Shown: positions 1-7,653 of the stretch, one piece after another
How positions within the stretch are numbered: the stretch's first letter is position 1
How the letters are laid out: every line of letters starts with the position of its first letter
Assembly (NCBI GenBank): GCA_002392705.1
Contig: DGHP01000003.1
Coordinates: 8,577-18,697 of the forward strand
Reading direction: 5' to 3'
DNA: 10,121 nt
DNA from: Lachnospiraceae bacterium UBA3845
GTDB lineage: Bacteria > Bacillota > Clostridia > Lachnospirales > Lachnospiraceae
Translations under genes and position numbers: made by a program
Notes under the pieces: generated by a model
Database searches by the model: none
What the model saw: only the letters and a program-made list of their open reading frames with translations
What the model was told of the DNA's origin: nothing

Positions 1-112
1 CGTCCGGCGCGCAGGGCAGTCTTAAGTGAATATGGAAGCAGACGGGGAGGTTATATGACCTGACCGGCAGTATAAAGGGGAGTCTGAGAGTGCAGTACAG
101 GGGGCAGCTGAT
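1..112 (+). other. Left-edge sequence upstream of zapA; no gene assignable
   Basis: Frame 1 is open from the window edge to a TGA at 61-63 (about 20 codons), frame 2 stops at 23-25 and frame 3 at 27-29. Any of them could be the tail of a gene lying to the left, but none has a recognisable ending. A purine-rich run (AGGGGG, about 97-102) about ten bases before the ATG at 113 is the likely ribosome binding site for zapA. I see no convincing promoter or terminator here, so zapA may be co-transcribed with the gene to the left. Confidence 0.4.
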
Positions 113-907
113 ATGGAAAAGAAAAATGTAACGCAGGTAGTCATCGACGGGAAGATCTACAAGCTCGGCGGTTACGAGAGTGAGGAATACCTCCACCAGG
201 TGGCTTCCTATCTGAATAACAAGATCACGGAACTGAAGAGCCTGGACGGTTATCACCGCCTTCCCGCGGCCATGAAAAGCCTGATGCTGGATCTGAATAC
301 CGCGGATGATTATTTCAAGGTGAAGAAGCAGGCGGACCGTCTGGAAAATGAAATGTCCGACAAAGACCGGGAACTCTATCAGATCAAGCATGAGCTGGTG
401 TCCCTGCAGGTGAAGCAGGAGGACGCGGCAAAGCAGATTCTGTCCTACAGGGAGGAGATCTCGGATTATCAGAAGCGCATCGTGGAGCTGGAGACCCGGC
501 TGCACCATATGACCAGCGGCGCGGGGATTCCGGCAGGAGATCCCGGAGCGGAGGAAGAGAAGACGGAGGCGGCAGAGACTGCCGTGAAGGCGGAGGCGCC
601 TGCTGAAGACAGTTTTGCAGCTTCTGCACAGCAGGAGAGCTGGACCGAACGCTATTCGCAGGCTGTGACGGAAGGCGCTCAGGAAGAGGAGACGGCACTG
701 CCGTCCGCTTTTTTTGCAGAGAGCGTTTCCGGCAGCAGCCCTGATATCATATCTGACAGCGGCGCGGAGGAAGCGGACGGAGAGATTTCCCTGACAGAAG
801 CAGGGGAAACTGACGGATCCGGCAGGGAAAACGGGAAAGAAGCCGCTGCCGAAAAGCGTGCGTCATGGCCGAACCGGAACAAGGGAAAGAATAAGAAGAG
901 GCGCTGA
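113..907 (+). CDS. zapA: ZapA-like cell division protein with a long acidic tail
   Basis: Probable FtsZ-ring associated protein: ZapA dimers or tetramers bind and bundle FtsZ at midcell. Residues 1-90 fit the family. A short beta-hairpin (VTQVVIDGKIYKLGG) is followed by a segment on the pattern SEEYLHQVASYLNNKI and then by helices with an LMLDLNTADDYFKVKKQ stretch. Residues about 70-131 are a strongly heptad-like coiled coil. ZapA proteins are usually about 90-130 aa, whereas this one is 264 aa. After residue 135 it continues into an Ala/Glu/Ser-rich acidic, probably disordered tail and ends in a short basic patch (NKGKNKKRR). The ATG is preceded by AGGGGG. The stop is 2 nt before the next gene, so the two are almost certainly translated from one message. 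The family call is strong. The role of the tail is unknown. Confidence 0.85.
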   Translation: MEKKNVTQVVIDGKIYKLGGYESEEYLHQVASYLNNKITELKSLDGYHRLPAAMKSLMLDLNTADDYFKVKKQADRLENEMSDKDRELYQIKHELVSLQVKQEDAAKQILSYREEISDYQKRIVELETRLHHMTSGAGIPAGDPGAEEEKTEAAETAVKAEAPAEDSFAASAQQESWTERYSQAVTEGAQEEETALPSAFFAESVSGSSPDIISDSGAEEADGEISLTEAGETDGSGRENGKEAAAEKRASWPNRNKGKNKKRR

Positions 908-909
908 GT

Positions 910-3432
910 TTGAATCAGAATATTGAACTGCTGTCTCCCGGCGGAAGCCCGGAGGCGATCAGGGCGGCCGTCAATGCGGGAGCGGACGCGGTCTATGCCG
1001 GCGGATCCAGGTTCGGCGCCCGGGCCTATGCGGACAATCCGGACGAGAAAGGGCTGATGGAAGCCCTGGATTACTGCCACCTGCACGGGACAAAGCTTTA
1101 TATTACGGTCAATACCCTGTTAAAGGAACAGGAGCTGACAAAGCAGCTCTATGAGTTTGTCGCTCCGCTCTATGAGCGGGGTGTGGACGCCGTGCTGGTG
1201 CAGGATATGGGGGTGTTTCGTTTCCTGAAACGCGAATTTCCCCTTCTTCCCCTGCATGCCAGCACCCAGATGACCATCACGGGCCCGGACGGAGCGAAGC
1301 TGCTGGAGGAGATGGGCGCTGCCAGGGCAGTGCTCTCGAGGGAACTGTCGCTGGAGGAAATCAGGCAGATTCACCGCTCCTGCGGGATCGAGCTGGAAAC
1401 CTTCGTGCATGGAGCCCTGTGTTACTGCTACTCCGGCCAATGTCTGATGAGCAGCATGATCGGAGGCAGGAGCGGAAACCGGGGCAGGTGCGCCCAGCCC
1501 TGCAGGCTTCCCTGGAAACTGCTGGAGAATGGGAAAGACAGGAATGAGAAAGACAGGCGGGAGAAATATCTTCTGAGCCTGAAGGATATCTGTACCCTGG
1601 ATCTGCTTCCGGACCTGTACGATGCCGGCATCACATCCCTGAAAATCGAGGGACGGATGAAGCGGGCAGAGTACGCGGCGGGTGTGACATCCATTTACCG
1701 CCGTTATCTGGATTTATACAGGGAGAAGGGACGGGGAGGATACCGGGTCGACCCGGAGGACCTGCGCGCCCTGATGGATCTCTACAACCGGGGCGGCTTC
1801 TCTGAAGGATATTATGAGACCAGAAACGGTCCCTCCATGATGTCGATGAACCAGCCGAACCACTGCGGCACGAAGGCTGCCGTCATTCAGGCCGGGGGAC
1901 GGCTGAAGGCGGAAGAGGATCTTTTCAGCTCTGACAGGCTGGAATACGGGGACAGGGAATTTACTCTGGACCGGGATGTTCCGAAAGGGGATTTTTTCCG
2001 GCTGAAGGGGCTGAGGGACGCAAAGGAAGGGCGGGCTGTCATGCGCACGCGCGCCCAGAGACTGCTGGACGGACTGAAAACAGCGTATCTGGATACGGAA
2101 GCGAGGATTCCGGTATCAGGGCGCATCTGCCTGCATCCGGACAGACCGCTGTCTCTTACTGTGTGGACCGGGGAAAATGCGGCCTGCGTACAGGTGCAGG
2201 GCGCCATTGTGCAGCATGCGCTGAAAAAACCGCTGGATGCGGATACGGTTGAGCGGCAGATCCGGAAGACCGGCGGAACGCCTTATGTATTTGAAAAGCT
2301 GGATCTGGAGATGCCGGAGGAAGTCTTCTGCCCTGTCGGGGATCTCAACACCCTGCGGAGGGAAGCACTGGATCTTCTGACTGAACAGATTCTGGCCTCC
2401 TGCAGAAGGGAAGCTGTAGAAAGTACGGCTGCTTCCAGTCCGGATACTCTCTCCGGGCCGCAGCAGACGACAGTTTCAGGCGGCAAGGAGGCGGCAGCCG
2501 GGCAGCAGCGAATGACAGTCAGCTGCCAGGTCCGCAGTTATGAACAGCTGCTGAAATGCCTTTCCTCTGATCTGGTGAAGGAACTTTACCTGGACTGCGC
2601 CATGTTTTCCGATGAGCAGGTCCCCCCGGTGAAAAAAGTCATGGATGCCTGCAGGCAGGCACAGAAAGCAGTTTTTCTCGTACTGCCGCCGATCTGGAGA
2701 ATCGATACGGAAAAGACCTTTGACCGGCTTTTCCCGCCGCAGACTCTGAGAGCGTACGACGGGATCGTACTGAGAAGTTTCGACCAGCTTAAGAGGCTGA
2801 AGGACTGGAACTGCCCGCAGGTGATTGCGGACGCCGGCCTTTACAGCTGGAACAGGGAGGCACGGGAATTCCTCCGCCTGGCAGGCGTGACACGCGATAC
2901 GCTTCCTTATGAGTGCAGCTTAAAGGAATGGAGGGAGCGGGGGACGCAGGACAGCGAGTGCATCATTTACGGTAGAATTCCTCTGATGGTCACGGCCCAG
3001 TGCCTGAAGAAGAATACATCCGGCTGCACAAAAAAGAGTACCGTGATGACGCTCACGGACCGCATGAAGGCCGCTTTTCCGGTGAGAAATGAGTGCGCCT
3101 TCTGCTGCAACATGATCTACAATTCGGTTCCTCTGGAGCTGATCTCTTTTTCACAGGAACTTCTGAAGCTTCCGCTCCGCTCCCTCAGACTCAGCTTTAC
3201 GACAGAATCGGGCCTGGAGACAGAGCAGGTGCTCAGGGCCGCGGTAGACATGCTGGAACCGCTTCTGGCAAGGACCCGGGAGAACAGCGGCCTTCAGCAG
3301 GCGGGAGCGGACCTGCCTGCAGCTCCGGCAGGGGCGGAGGAGGAAGAAAGCGCTTCGGGAAGCAGGTCAATCGGGCATCGCGGCCTGCCGGAGCAGGTTA
3401 CGCGGGGACATTACAGGAAAGGGGTGGAATAG
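910..3432 (+). CDS. U32 family protein (annotated peptidase; probable Fe-S RNA-modifying type)
   Basis: The family is annotated as collagenase-like peptidase U32, but characterised members (RlhA, TrhP, UbiU/UbiV) are Fe-S proteins acting in rRNA, tRNA or quinone hydroxylation. The start SPGGSPEAIRAAVNAGADAVY fits the TIM-barrel opening. Residues 163-181 (ETFVHGALCYCYSGQCLMS) match the U32 signature. Cys171, Cys178, Cys194 and Cys228 have the spacing of the [4Fe-4S] ligands known in UbiU-type proteins, so a cluster is likely (inferred). A DUF3656-like middle region follows. The C-terminal part carries a second Cys group (Cys698, Cys706, Cys729, Cys732, Cys733) before IYNSVPLEL. At 840 aa it is longer than RlhA (about 650 aa) and ends in a low-complexity tail. 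It starts with TTG 2 nt after the zapA stop; I chose this start because the family motif follows at once. The substrate is not known. Confidence 0.88.
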   Translation: MNQNIELLSPGGSPEAIRAAVNAGADAVYAGGSRFGARAYADNPDEKGLMEALDYCHLHGTKLYITVNTLLKEQELTKQLYEFVAPLYERGVDAVLVQDMGVFRFLKREFPLLPLHASTQMTITGPDGAKLLEEMGAARAVLSRELSLEEIRQIHRSCGIELETFVHGALCYCYSGQCLMSSMIGGRSGNRGRCAQPCRLPWKLLENGKDRNEKDRREKYLLSLKDICTLDLLPDLYDAGITSLKIEGRMKRAEYAAGVTSIYRRYLDLYREKGRGGYRVDPEDLRALMDLYNRGGFSEGYYETRNGPSMMSMNQPNHCGTKAAVIQAGGRLKAEEDLFSSDRLEYGDREFTLDRDVPKGDFFRLKGLRDAKEGRAVMRTRAQRLLDGLKTAYLDTEARIPVSGRICLHPDRPLSLTVWTGENAACVQVQGAIVQHALKKPLDADTVERQIRKTGGTPYVFEKLDLEMPEEVFCPVGDLNTLRREALDLLTEQILASCRREAVESTAASSPDTLSGPQQTTVSGGKEAAAGQQRMTVSCQVRSYEQLLKCLSSDLVKELYLDCAMFSDEQVPPVKKVMDACRQAQKAVFLVLPPIWRIDTEKTFDRLFPPQTLRAYDGIVLRSFDQLKRLKDWNCPQVIADAGLYSWNREAREFLRLAGVTRDTLPYECSLKEWRERGTQDSECIIYGRIPLMVTAQCLKKNTSGCTKKSTVMTLTDRMKAAFPVRNECAFCCNMIYNSVPLELISFSQELLKLPLRSLRLSFTTESGLETEQVLRAAVDMLEPLLARTRENSGLQQAGADLPAAPAGAEEEESASGSRSIGHRGLPEQVTRGHYRKGVE

Positions 3433-3436
3433 CGCT

Positions 3437-4831
3437 TTGAGTCTGACCAATCTGACCAGTCTGGTTCATACTCTGACCACTGCCGCGCAGTATCTGATTA
3501 TTGCGCTGATGCTGGTCTATACCATCCAGAGCTACACTGTTTTCCGGCGTCCGGACCCGGAGGCCAGGGAGCGGGTTTTCCTGAGACAGAATCTGTCCAT
3601 GTTTGCCATTCATTTTCTGGCGTTCGCTTCCATGTTCCTGAACACGATGCAGTTTGACCTTCTGATCTTTTACGGAGCCCAGGTGATCTATCTGCTCTTT
3701 ACGCTGGTTCTGCTGCGCAATCTGTATCCGAGGGCGTCCAGAAGCCTGATCAATAATATGTGCATGCTGGAGACGGTCGGTTTCATCATGCTGACGCGTC
3801 TGTCCTACGACCTTTCGATCCGGCAGTTTCAGATTGCCTGCGCGGGTACGGCGATCGCAGTGCTGATCCCCTTTATTGTACGGAAGCTTCATGTGCTGAC
3901 CCGGATGACCTGGGCTTATGTTTTTGTCGGAATCGGGCTTCTCGGACTTGTGATGGTTGCCGCCCGTTCCACCAATGGCGCGAAGCTGGCGATTACGGTC
4001 GCAGGCTTCAGCTTTCAGCCTTCCGAGTTTGTTAAAATTATCTTTGTTTTTGCTGTAGCGGGACTTCTCTCGGAGGAGCACAGTTTCCGGAGAGTAGTGA
4101 TTGCGACGGTGCTTGCCGCGGTGCATGTGCTGATCCTGGTCCGCTCTACCGACCTTGGATCCGCGCTGATCTTTTTCCTGGCCTATCTGGTTATGCTTTT
4201 TGTGGCCACCAGAAACCCCTATCTGGTTCTGATGGGGATTCTGGCCGGAGCGGCAGCTGCGGTCGCGGCTTATTTCCTCTTTGCCCATGTGCGGGTCCGC
4301 GTGCAGATCTGGCAGGATCCATTTAAGGACTATGCCGGGACCGGCTATCAGATCTGCCAGTCGCTTTTCGCGATCGTGGCGGGAGGCTGGGTCGGGACGG
4401 GACTTGGAAAAGGAAGTCCCGGCGCCATACCTTATGTGCAGGAAGATTTTATGTTCAGCGCCATCCTCGAGGAACTGGGCGGGATCTTCGGAATCTGCCT
4501 GATTCTGGTGTGCATGAGTGTTTTCATCATGGTTGTAAACGTCGCCATGCAGCTGAGAAACCGTTTTTACCGGCTGGCGGCGATCGGACTTGGAAGCATG
4601 TACGCGATCCAGGTCTTTCTGACGATCGGGGGCGGCATAAAGCTGATCCCCATGACCGGCGTTACGCTTCCGCTGGTCAGCTACGGAGGGAGTTCGGTCC
4701 TGAGCACGCTCGCCATGTTCGCGATTGTGCAGGGCCTGTATATGCTCAGAAGCGATGAGGTGAAGGAAAATGCGCCAGAGAAGAGATTCATCCAGCAGAG
4801 GACCGGTCCGGATCAGACAGGTCGAGCTTAA
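3437..4831 (+). CDS. SEDS peptidoglycan glycosyltransferase (FtsW/RodA/SpoVE family)
   Basis: Polytopic membrane enzyme that polymerises lipid II into glycan strands with a partner class B PBP. Visible family marks are FQPSEFVKI (Gln194-Glu197), the loop segment VQEDFMFSAILEELG with Asp337 at the place of the catalytic Asp of RodA/FtsW, and PMTGVTLPLVSYGGSS (Pro405-Ser420). The catalytic SEDS core seems to begin near residue 155. About 150 residues with several extra hydrophobic helices precede it, so the 464-aa length resembles mycobacterial RodA (about 470 aa) more than the 380-400 aa FtsW/RodA of Bacillus. It starts with TTG 4 nt after the U32 stop, with a purine-rich AGGAAAGGGG site upstream. 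The 3' end overlaps the PBP gene by 62 nt. The family is certain. Whether it serves division, elongation or the spore cortex cannot be read from sequence; the zapA neighbour favours division. Confidence 0.92.
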   Translation: MSLTNLTSLVHTLTTAAQYLIIALMLVYTIQSYTVFRRPDPEARERVFLRQNLSMFAIHFLAFASMFLNTMQFDLLIFYGAQVIYLLFTLVLLRNLYPRASRSLINNMCMLETVGFIMLTRLSYDLSIRQFQIACAGTAIAVLIPFIVRKLHVLTRMTWAYVFVGIGLLGLVMVAARSTNGAKLAITVAGFSFQPSEFVKIIFVFAVAGLLSEEHSFRRVVIATVLAAVHVLILVRSTDLGSALIFFLAYLVMLFVATRNPYLVLMGILAGAAAAVAAYFLFAHVRVRVQIWQDPFKDYAGTGYQICQSLFAIVAGGWVGTGLGKGSPGAIPYVQEDFMFSAILEELGGIFGICLILVCMSVFIMVVNVAMQLRNRFYRLAAIGLGSMYAIQVFLTIGGGIKLIPMTGVTLPLVSYGGSSVLSTLAMFAIVQGLYMLRSDEVKENAPEKRFIQQRTGPDQTGRA

Positions 4832-6269
4832 TGAGCCGCAGCAGCGGTTTTCGCCGGACCGAAGGCACAATACCGAGCTTGTGATTCTCACATATGTTTT
4901 CGCGGCCATGTTCCTGCTGCTGATCGGATATCTTGTCTATATCGATGTTTTTATGGCGGACGAGCTTCGGAGCAATCCCAACAATACAAAGAAGGATTCC
5001 AGCTCGGCCAATATCATCCGGGGCAATATCGTCACGGAGGACGGCGTGGTCCTGGCAACAACCAATATCGACGGAGACGGAAGGGAGACCCGCTCCTATC
5101 CCTATGAGAATATCTTTTCCCATGTGATCGGATATGCCTCCAACGGAAAAGCCGGCCTGGAGGCGGAAGAAAACTACGAACTTCTGACCTCCCACAGCTC
5201 GCTGCTTTCCCAGCTGCGTCTGAATGACGACGGCGAAAAGGTGCAGGGAGACAGCATCGTGGTGACTCTGGATGCAAAACTGCAGCAGACGGCTTATTAC
5301 GCCCTCGGTTCCTACCGGGGCGCGGTCGTGGTCATGGAGCCGGATACCGGCAAGATTCTCGCCATGGTAAGCAAGCCTGACTTCAATCCGAACACGATCT
5401 CCGAGGAATGGGAGTCCATGGTCTCGGACGACAGTTCCAGCGCCCTTTTAAACCGTGCGACCCAGGGGCTTTATCCGCCCGGATCCACCTTTAAGATGAT
5501 TACGGCCCTGGCCTATCTGAGGGAGCATCCTTCCGACTACGATCAGTTTTCCTGGGACTGCCAGGGGTCGCTGACCCAGAACGAGGTCACCATCACCTGC
5601 TATAACGGTGAGTGGCACGGGCAGGAGAGCCTCGGGAGCGCATTTGCCAATTCCTGCAACACTGCTTTTGCCGAGATCGGCCTGGAACTGGATAACAAAG
5701 AACTCAGGAAAGCGGCGGAGGATTTCCTTTTCAACAATTCCCTGCCTACGGGAATGCCTCATTCCCGGAGCGTATTTTCACTGGATAAAGATTCATCCGT
5801 CGGGGAACAGATGACGACGGCGATCGGCCAGGGGGATACGCTGGTGACGCCTCTTCATATGGCCCTTATCACTGCTTCCATCGCCAACGGAGGCGTGATG
5901 ATGCGGCCTTACTATGTGGATCATGTCGAGACCTATGACGGCGATGTGGTTACGAAGAATGATCCGTCCGTTTATAAAAAAATCCTGACGCCGGACGAAG
6001 CCGGGGTCCTGACAGAGTATATGGAATCCACGGTAAACTCCGGGACGGCCTACGCCCTTTACGGAAACGGATACTCCTGCGCGGGGAAGACCGGGTCCGC
6101 GGAGTATACGAGAGACGGCGTGACAGGGACGCATTCCTGGTTCTGCGGCTTCGCGGACACAGAGGAACCGGATATTGTGGTCGCTGTGATCGCGGAGGAC
6201 GGGGGAACCGGATCCTCCACGGCAGTTCCGATCGCGAAGCAGATATTTGACACTTACTATTACGGATGA
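4770..6269 (+). CDS. Class B penicillin-binding protein (peptidoglycan transpeptidase), SEDS partner
   Basis: Cross-links peptidoglycan stem peptides outside the membrane. Residues 1-36 are a basic cytoplasmic tail and residues about 37-58 are a single membrane anchor. A short N-terminal domain carries IIRGNIVTEDGVVLA (about 86-100), the RG-x-I-x(4)-G-x-x-LA motif of class B PBPs. The transpeptidase domain has all three active-site motifs: Ser239-x-x-Lys242 (STFK), Ser295-Cys-Asn297 (SCN) and Lys440-Thr-Gly442 (KTG). At 499 aa it is compact, like mycobacterial PbpA, with no PASTA repeats. The ATG at 4770 lies inside the SEDS gene, 7 nt after GAGGTG, which suggests translational coupling and matched amounts of the two partners. 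No terminator is evident in the bases just after the stop. The function is secure; the exact cellular process (division or elongation) is inferred only from neighbours. Confidence 0.93.
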   Translation: MRQRRDSSSRGPVRIRQVELNEPQQRFSPDRRHNTELVILTYVFAAMFLLLIGYLVYIDVFMADELRSNPNNTKKDSSSANIIRGNIVTEDGVVLATTNIDGDGRETRSYPYENIFSHVIGYASNGKAGLEAEENYELLTSHSSLLSQLRLNDDGEKVQGDSIVVTLDAKLQQTAYYALGSYRGAVVVMEPDTGKILAMVSKPDFNPNTISEEWESMVSDDSSSALLNRATQGLYPPGSTFKMITALAYLREHPSDYDQFSWDCQGSLTQNEVTITCYNGEWHGQESLGSAFANSCNTAFAEIGLELDNKELRKAAEDFLFNNSLPTGMPHSRSVFSLDKDSSVGEQMTTAIGQGDTLVTPLHMALITASIANGGVMMRPYYVDHVETYDGDVVTKNDPSVYKKILTPDEAGVLTEYMESTVNSGTAYALYGNGYSCAGKTGSAEYTRDGVTGTHSWFCGFADTEEPDIVVAVIAEDGGTGSSTAVPIAKQIFDTYYYG

Positions 6270-6291
6270 TTATGTTTTCTGCTGAGCGGCG

Positions 6292-6362
6292 GGCAGCGGG
6301 CAGCTGTTTCTTCTGTATGGCAGGCAGCGGGCAGCTGTTTCTTCTGTATGGCAGGCAGCGGG
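6292..6362. repeat. 31-bp direct tandem repeat, two full copies plus 9 bp
   Basis: Copies at 6292-6322 and 6323-6353 are identical, and a third start (6354-6362) breaks off after GGCAGCGGG. Each unit contains GGGCAGCTGTTTCTTCTG and ends in TATGGCAG. The array begins 22 bp after the PBP stop. It has no U-run hairpin that would make it a simple terminator. A similar core (GGCAGCTGTTT, TATGGCAG) recurs in the tandem repeat at 9350-9450. Confidence 0.9.
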
Positions 6363-6414
6363 TAAAGAGAAGAATCTGCGGCAGGCGGAAGGATATTTCG
6401 CTTTAAGGTGGATA

Positions 6415-6427
6415 ATTCCAATGGAAT
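6415..6427. promoter_or_regulatory. Small inverted repeat upstream of the Nudix gene
   Basis: ATTCCA-A-TGGAAT is a perfect 6-bp inverted repeat around one central base. It lies in the A/T-richer half of the 270-bp gap, ahead of the likely promoter. It could be a protein-binding site, but nothing identifies the regulator. A direct repeat ACAGTTCA (6442-6449 and 6460-6467, starts 18 bp apart) follows it. Confidence 0.3.
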
Positions 6428-6480
6428 GAGTTATACTTTTGACAGTTCAGATTCATGTAACAGTTCAACACACCTGGTGC

Positions 6481-6509
6481 TGGACAGCTACGGTTTCTAT
6501 ATATAGATT
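6481..6509 (+). promoter_or_regulatory. Possible sigma-A-type promoter for the Nudix operon
   Basis: TGGACA (6481-6486) is 17 bp from TAGATT (6504-6509), a five-of-six and a four-of-six match to the -35 and -10 consensus. This would place the RNA start near 6516, with AGGAGGG at 6527-6533 as ribosome binding site for the ATG at 6540. A TTGACA at 6439-6444 is a better -35, but no good -10 follows at the right distance. Confidence 0.35.
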
Positions 6510-6539
6510 CACTCTAAGCACAGACCAGGAGGGTTTGTA

Positions 6540-7037
6540 ATGATAGAGGCAACGAGCTGTGGCGGAGTGGTGATTTACCGGGGGAAAATCCTGGTTCTTT
6601 ACAAGAGCTACCGGAACCGGTATGAAGGCTGGGTTCTTCCCAAGGGAACAGTCGAAGACGGAGAACAGTTTTACGAGACGGCCCTCAGGGAAGTCCGGGA
6701 AGAGACCGGCGCAAAGGCACAGATAATCCGCTACATCGGCAAGAGTCAGTATTCCTTCAATGTCCCGCAGGATACCGTGGAAAAAGTGGTCCACTGGTAT
6801 CTGATGCTGGGGGAAAGCTACTACTCGAAGCCACAGAAAGAAGAATATTTTGTTGATTCGGGATTCTATAAGTATCACGAGGCTTACCATCTGCTCAAAT
6901 TCTCAAATGAGAAGATGATTCTGGAGAGGGCTTACTCGGAGTATCAGGAACTCAAACGGAGAAATCTCTGGCATCCCGGCATGAGGGAGAAGATCGCTCA
7001 GATCTGCGGGGTGCGGGAGCCTGAGACGGAAGAGTGA
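6540..7037 (+). CDS. Nudix hydrolase
   Basis: Hydrolyses a nucleoside diphosphate linked to another group, releasing phosphate or a nucleotide; the substrate is not predictable here. The Nudix box is perfect at residues 36-58: Gly36, five residues, Glu42, seven residues, Arg50-Glu51-Val52, then Glu54-Glu55-Thr-Gly57-Ala58, giving the metal-binding glutamates. The N-terminal SCGGVVIYRGKILVLYKSY and the segment WVLPKG before the box are typical of small Nudix enzymes resembling the Ap4A hydrolase and MutT types. Its 165 aa allow one Nudix fold with a short C-terminal helix rich in Glu/Arg/Tyr. AGGAGGG lies 6 nt before the ATG. It is the first gene of the second plus-strand run, and the next gene starts 42 nt after its stop. 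The family is certain, the substrate open. Confidence 0.93.
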   Translation: MIEATSCGGVVIYRGKILVLYKSYRNRYEGWVLPKGTVEDGEQFYETALREVREETGAKAQIIRYIGKSQYSFNVPQDTVEKVVHWYLMLGESYYSKPQKEEYFVDSGFYKYHEAYHLLKFSNEKMILERAYSEYQELKRRNLWHPGMREKIAQICGVREPETEE

Positions 7038-7079
7038 ACCCGGAGCCGCTGACATACCCTTCTGGAGGCTTATAAAGAT

Positions 7080-7409
7080 ATGGTTTGGTACGAGGATCTG
7101 TATGTCGGCCGGCTGGCGCAGAAGCGCAGGGACAGTCTGATCCGCGGAATTGATTCAGGAAACTGGCCTGCAGGCGTCTGGCTGATCACGGTTCCCGACA
7201 ATCCGTCCAGACAGCTGGAACTGTATTCTGCGGGAGAACTGAAGAATGATTATACCAGGGAGCATTGTCTTCTGATCGTCGGGCTCGCGCTCACAAAGGC
7301 GGAGGCGGAGGCCCTGCTGGAGCGGATCGTGCAGGATGCATACAGCGACCGAGGGGATGCGGATATCCGGGCCTGGCTGTCGGCGGAACATCCCCGCAGA
7401 AACAGTTAA
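7080..7409 (+). CDS. Conserved-looking hypothetical protein, 109 aa
   Basis: I do not recognise this family. The protein is soluble, with no signal peptide or membrane segment. It opens with an aromatic-rich MVWYEDLYVG, then a basic helix (RLAQKRRDSLIRGI), a stretch that looks like beta strands (GVWLITVPDNPSRQLELYS) and a C-terminal helix (KAEAEALLERIVQDAYSD). GGAGG at 7064-7068 is a reasonable ribosome binding site, 11 nt before the ATG. Codon use matches its neighbours and it sits between Nudix and ytfI in the same direction, so it is probably a real gene of the run. Its last ten codons (from about Ser100, ending HPRRNS) and its TAA lie inside the first unit of the 50-bp repeat array, so the C-terminus may have been replaced or modified by repeat growth. 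Being in the run with ytfI and gerW does not prove a sporulation role. Confidence 0.7.
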   Translation: MVWYEDLYVGRLAQKRRDSLIRGIDSGNWPAGVWLITVPDNPSRQLELYSAGELKNDYTREHCLLIVGLALTKAEAEALLERIVQDAYSDRGDADIRAWLSAEHPRRNS

Positions 7410-7625
7410 AGGCCGTATCCGGGTCCGGCTGCCCCGGAGCATCCCCGCAGAAACAGTTAAAGGCTGTATCCGGGCCGGCTGCCGGCGGAGCATCTCCGCA
7501 GAAACAGTTAAAGGGCGTATCGGTCCGGCTTCCGGCGGAGCATCTCCGCAGAAACAGTTAAAGGGCGTATTGGGCCGGCTGCCGGCGGAACGTCTGTACA
7601 GAAGCATTCAAAGGCCGGAGAGCGG
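7375..7625. repeat. 50-51 bp tandem repeat array, five units (last one diverged)
   Basis: The landmark CCGCAGAAACAGTTAAAGG begins at 7394, 7445, 7496 and 7546, and in diverged form (GTACAGAAGCATTCAAAGG) at 7596, giving spacings of 51, 51, 50 and 50 bp. Each unit also carries a GGAGCATC or GGAACATC block and a GTATCGGGCCGGCT-like block. Between several units GCCGG-CTG-CCGGC can fold into a 5-bp stem (7474-7486 and 7574-7586). Unit 1 contains the last codons and TAA of the 109-aa gene, so the array looks like amplification of that gene's 3' end. It fills most of the gap to the DUF2953 gene. Confidence 0.9.
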
Positions 7626-7653
7626 AGAGAATGAGGGGAATACCGGACAGTCT

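Noticed and set aside
3398..4909. A 503-codon open frame on the minus strand across the SEDS gene
   Set aside because: It is antisense to an unmistakable SEDS gene, is very rich in His/Gln/Arg, and matches no family I know. Such frames arise from the codon bias of GC-rich membrane genes.
6292..6362. Terminator after the PBP gene
   Set aside because: The direct repeats do not fold into a stem followed by T residues.
7155..7607. Minus-strand frame with repeats of the PLTVSAEM type
   Set aside because: It is only the complement of the tandem array and of the 109-aa gene, with no start signals.
7375..7625. CRISPR-like array
   Set aside because: Units are contiguous, with no unique spacers between conserved repeats, and no cas gene is near.
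7336..7653. N-terminal extension of the DUF2953 protein from an ATG at 7336
   Set aside because: It overlaps the 109-aa gene and consists of translated repeat array with frame changes between units; the protein family starts at the membrane helix at 7654.
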